Positions 63,932 to 64,000 of a DNA stretch of 64,000 nucleotides are shown piece after piece. Position 1 is the first letter of the stretch. Every line of letters starts with the position of its first letter. The notes under the pieces were generated by a model. The model was given only the letters and a program-made list of their open reading frames with translations, ran no database searches and had not been told where the DNA came from. Source of the DNA: Candidatus Symbiopectobacterium sp. NZEC151 (GTDB lineage: Bacteria; Pseudomonadota; Gammaproteobacteria; Enterobacterales; Enterobacteriaceae); contig NZ_JAGFPE010000001.1 of the NCBI RefSeq assembly GCF_025962655.1, forward strand, positions 744,001-808,000. Direction: 5' to 3'. The position numbers were made by a program, and so were the translations under genes.

Positions 63932-64000
63932 TGCACATCTCCCTCTGCCGCACGGTGGCGCGCACGCCGTGTCGCCAGTAAGCCATGTTTCGGGGCAAAC
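63928..64000 (-). CDS. sitC: 3' end of the partner permease gene (SitC/YfeC type), partial
   Basis: The minus strand from the window edge reads FAPKHGLLATRRARHRAAEG and stops with a TGA that overlaps the sitD start. The C-terminus matches the FAPxHGLLAxRRRR end of SitC. Only about 23 codons are in the window; the rest lies to the right. Confidence 0.75.
   Translation of the reverse strand, partial: FAPKHGLLATRRARHRAAEGDVQ

Overview
The window comes from an enterobacterium of the soft-rot group (Pectobacteriaceae; Pectobacterium, Brenneria or Dickeya-like). The evidence is a complete pectin-catabolism gene set (ogl, kdgR, kdgF, pelW, togMNAB, kdgM, paeX) embedded in an enterobacterial core (thrS-infC-rpmI-rplT-pheM-pheS-pheT-ihfA, osmE/nadE, htpX, ypdAB, yniABC). 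I cannot assign a species from this window.

Region 1-15.4 kb is accessory DNA. Positions 1-10564 look like the end of a prophage or integrative element: a zinc-ribbon protein, a C4-type antisense RNA candidate ahead of a Rha-family antirepressor, a 2644-residue polyvalent (LPD38-type) protein and, converging on it, a two-gene microcin cassette. It stops at a copy of the last ~54 codons of isocitrate dehydrogenase (10565-10729), the classical icd attachment-site duplication of e14 and phage 21. Positions 10730-15432 are debris of at least one more element: the C-terminal end of an integrase, a frameshifted phage gene, a serine-recombinase tail, a decayed second copy of the 3' end of the polyvalent gene, and an excisionase-like ORF broken by one stop codon. 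The intact genes among them encode a secreted barrel protein, a zinc metallopeptidase and a DUF3472 protein.

Region 15.8-28.2 kb holds an extended SDR, lpxP, a KdgR-box-linked SDR dehydrogenase, a KTSC protein, a SopB/IpgD-like phosphoinositide phosphatase (putative type III effector), a GAF-PAS-GGDEF-EAL protein and the ypdAB two-component system. yhjX, the YpdB target known from E. coli, follows directly and is preceded by a matching tandem YpdB operator.

Region 29.8-51.2 kb is mostly core: htpX, ogl, kdgR, yebO, pheP, an FMN-binding exported protein, the thrS to ihfA translation cluster (with an AUA start codon on infC and a pheM leader plus attenuator), a ygbA-family gene, an ABC exporter, yddG, nadE, osmE, tcyP and a LexA-boxed ydjM.

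Region 51.3-60.4 kb is the pectin uptake and degradation cluster. KdgM admits oligogalacturonides through the outer membrane, PaeX deacetylates them in the periplasm, TogMNAB imports them, PelW and Ogl cleave them in the cytoplasm, and KdgF processes the unsaturated monouronate. KdgR boxes lie ahead of the 18.79-kb SDR gene, ogl, kdgM, pelW and kdgF, and the repressor gene kdgR is in the same window. The window ends with hxpB, yniB, yniA and a SitCD-type metal permease pair that runs off the right edge.
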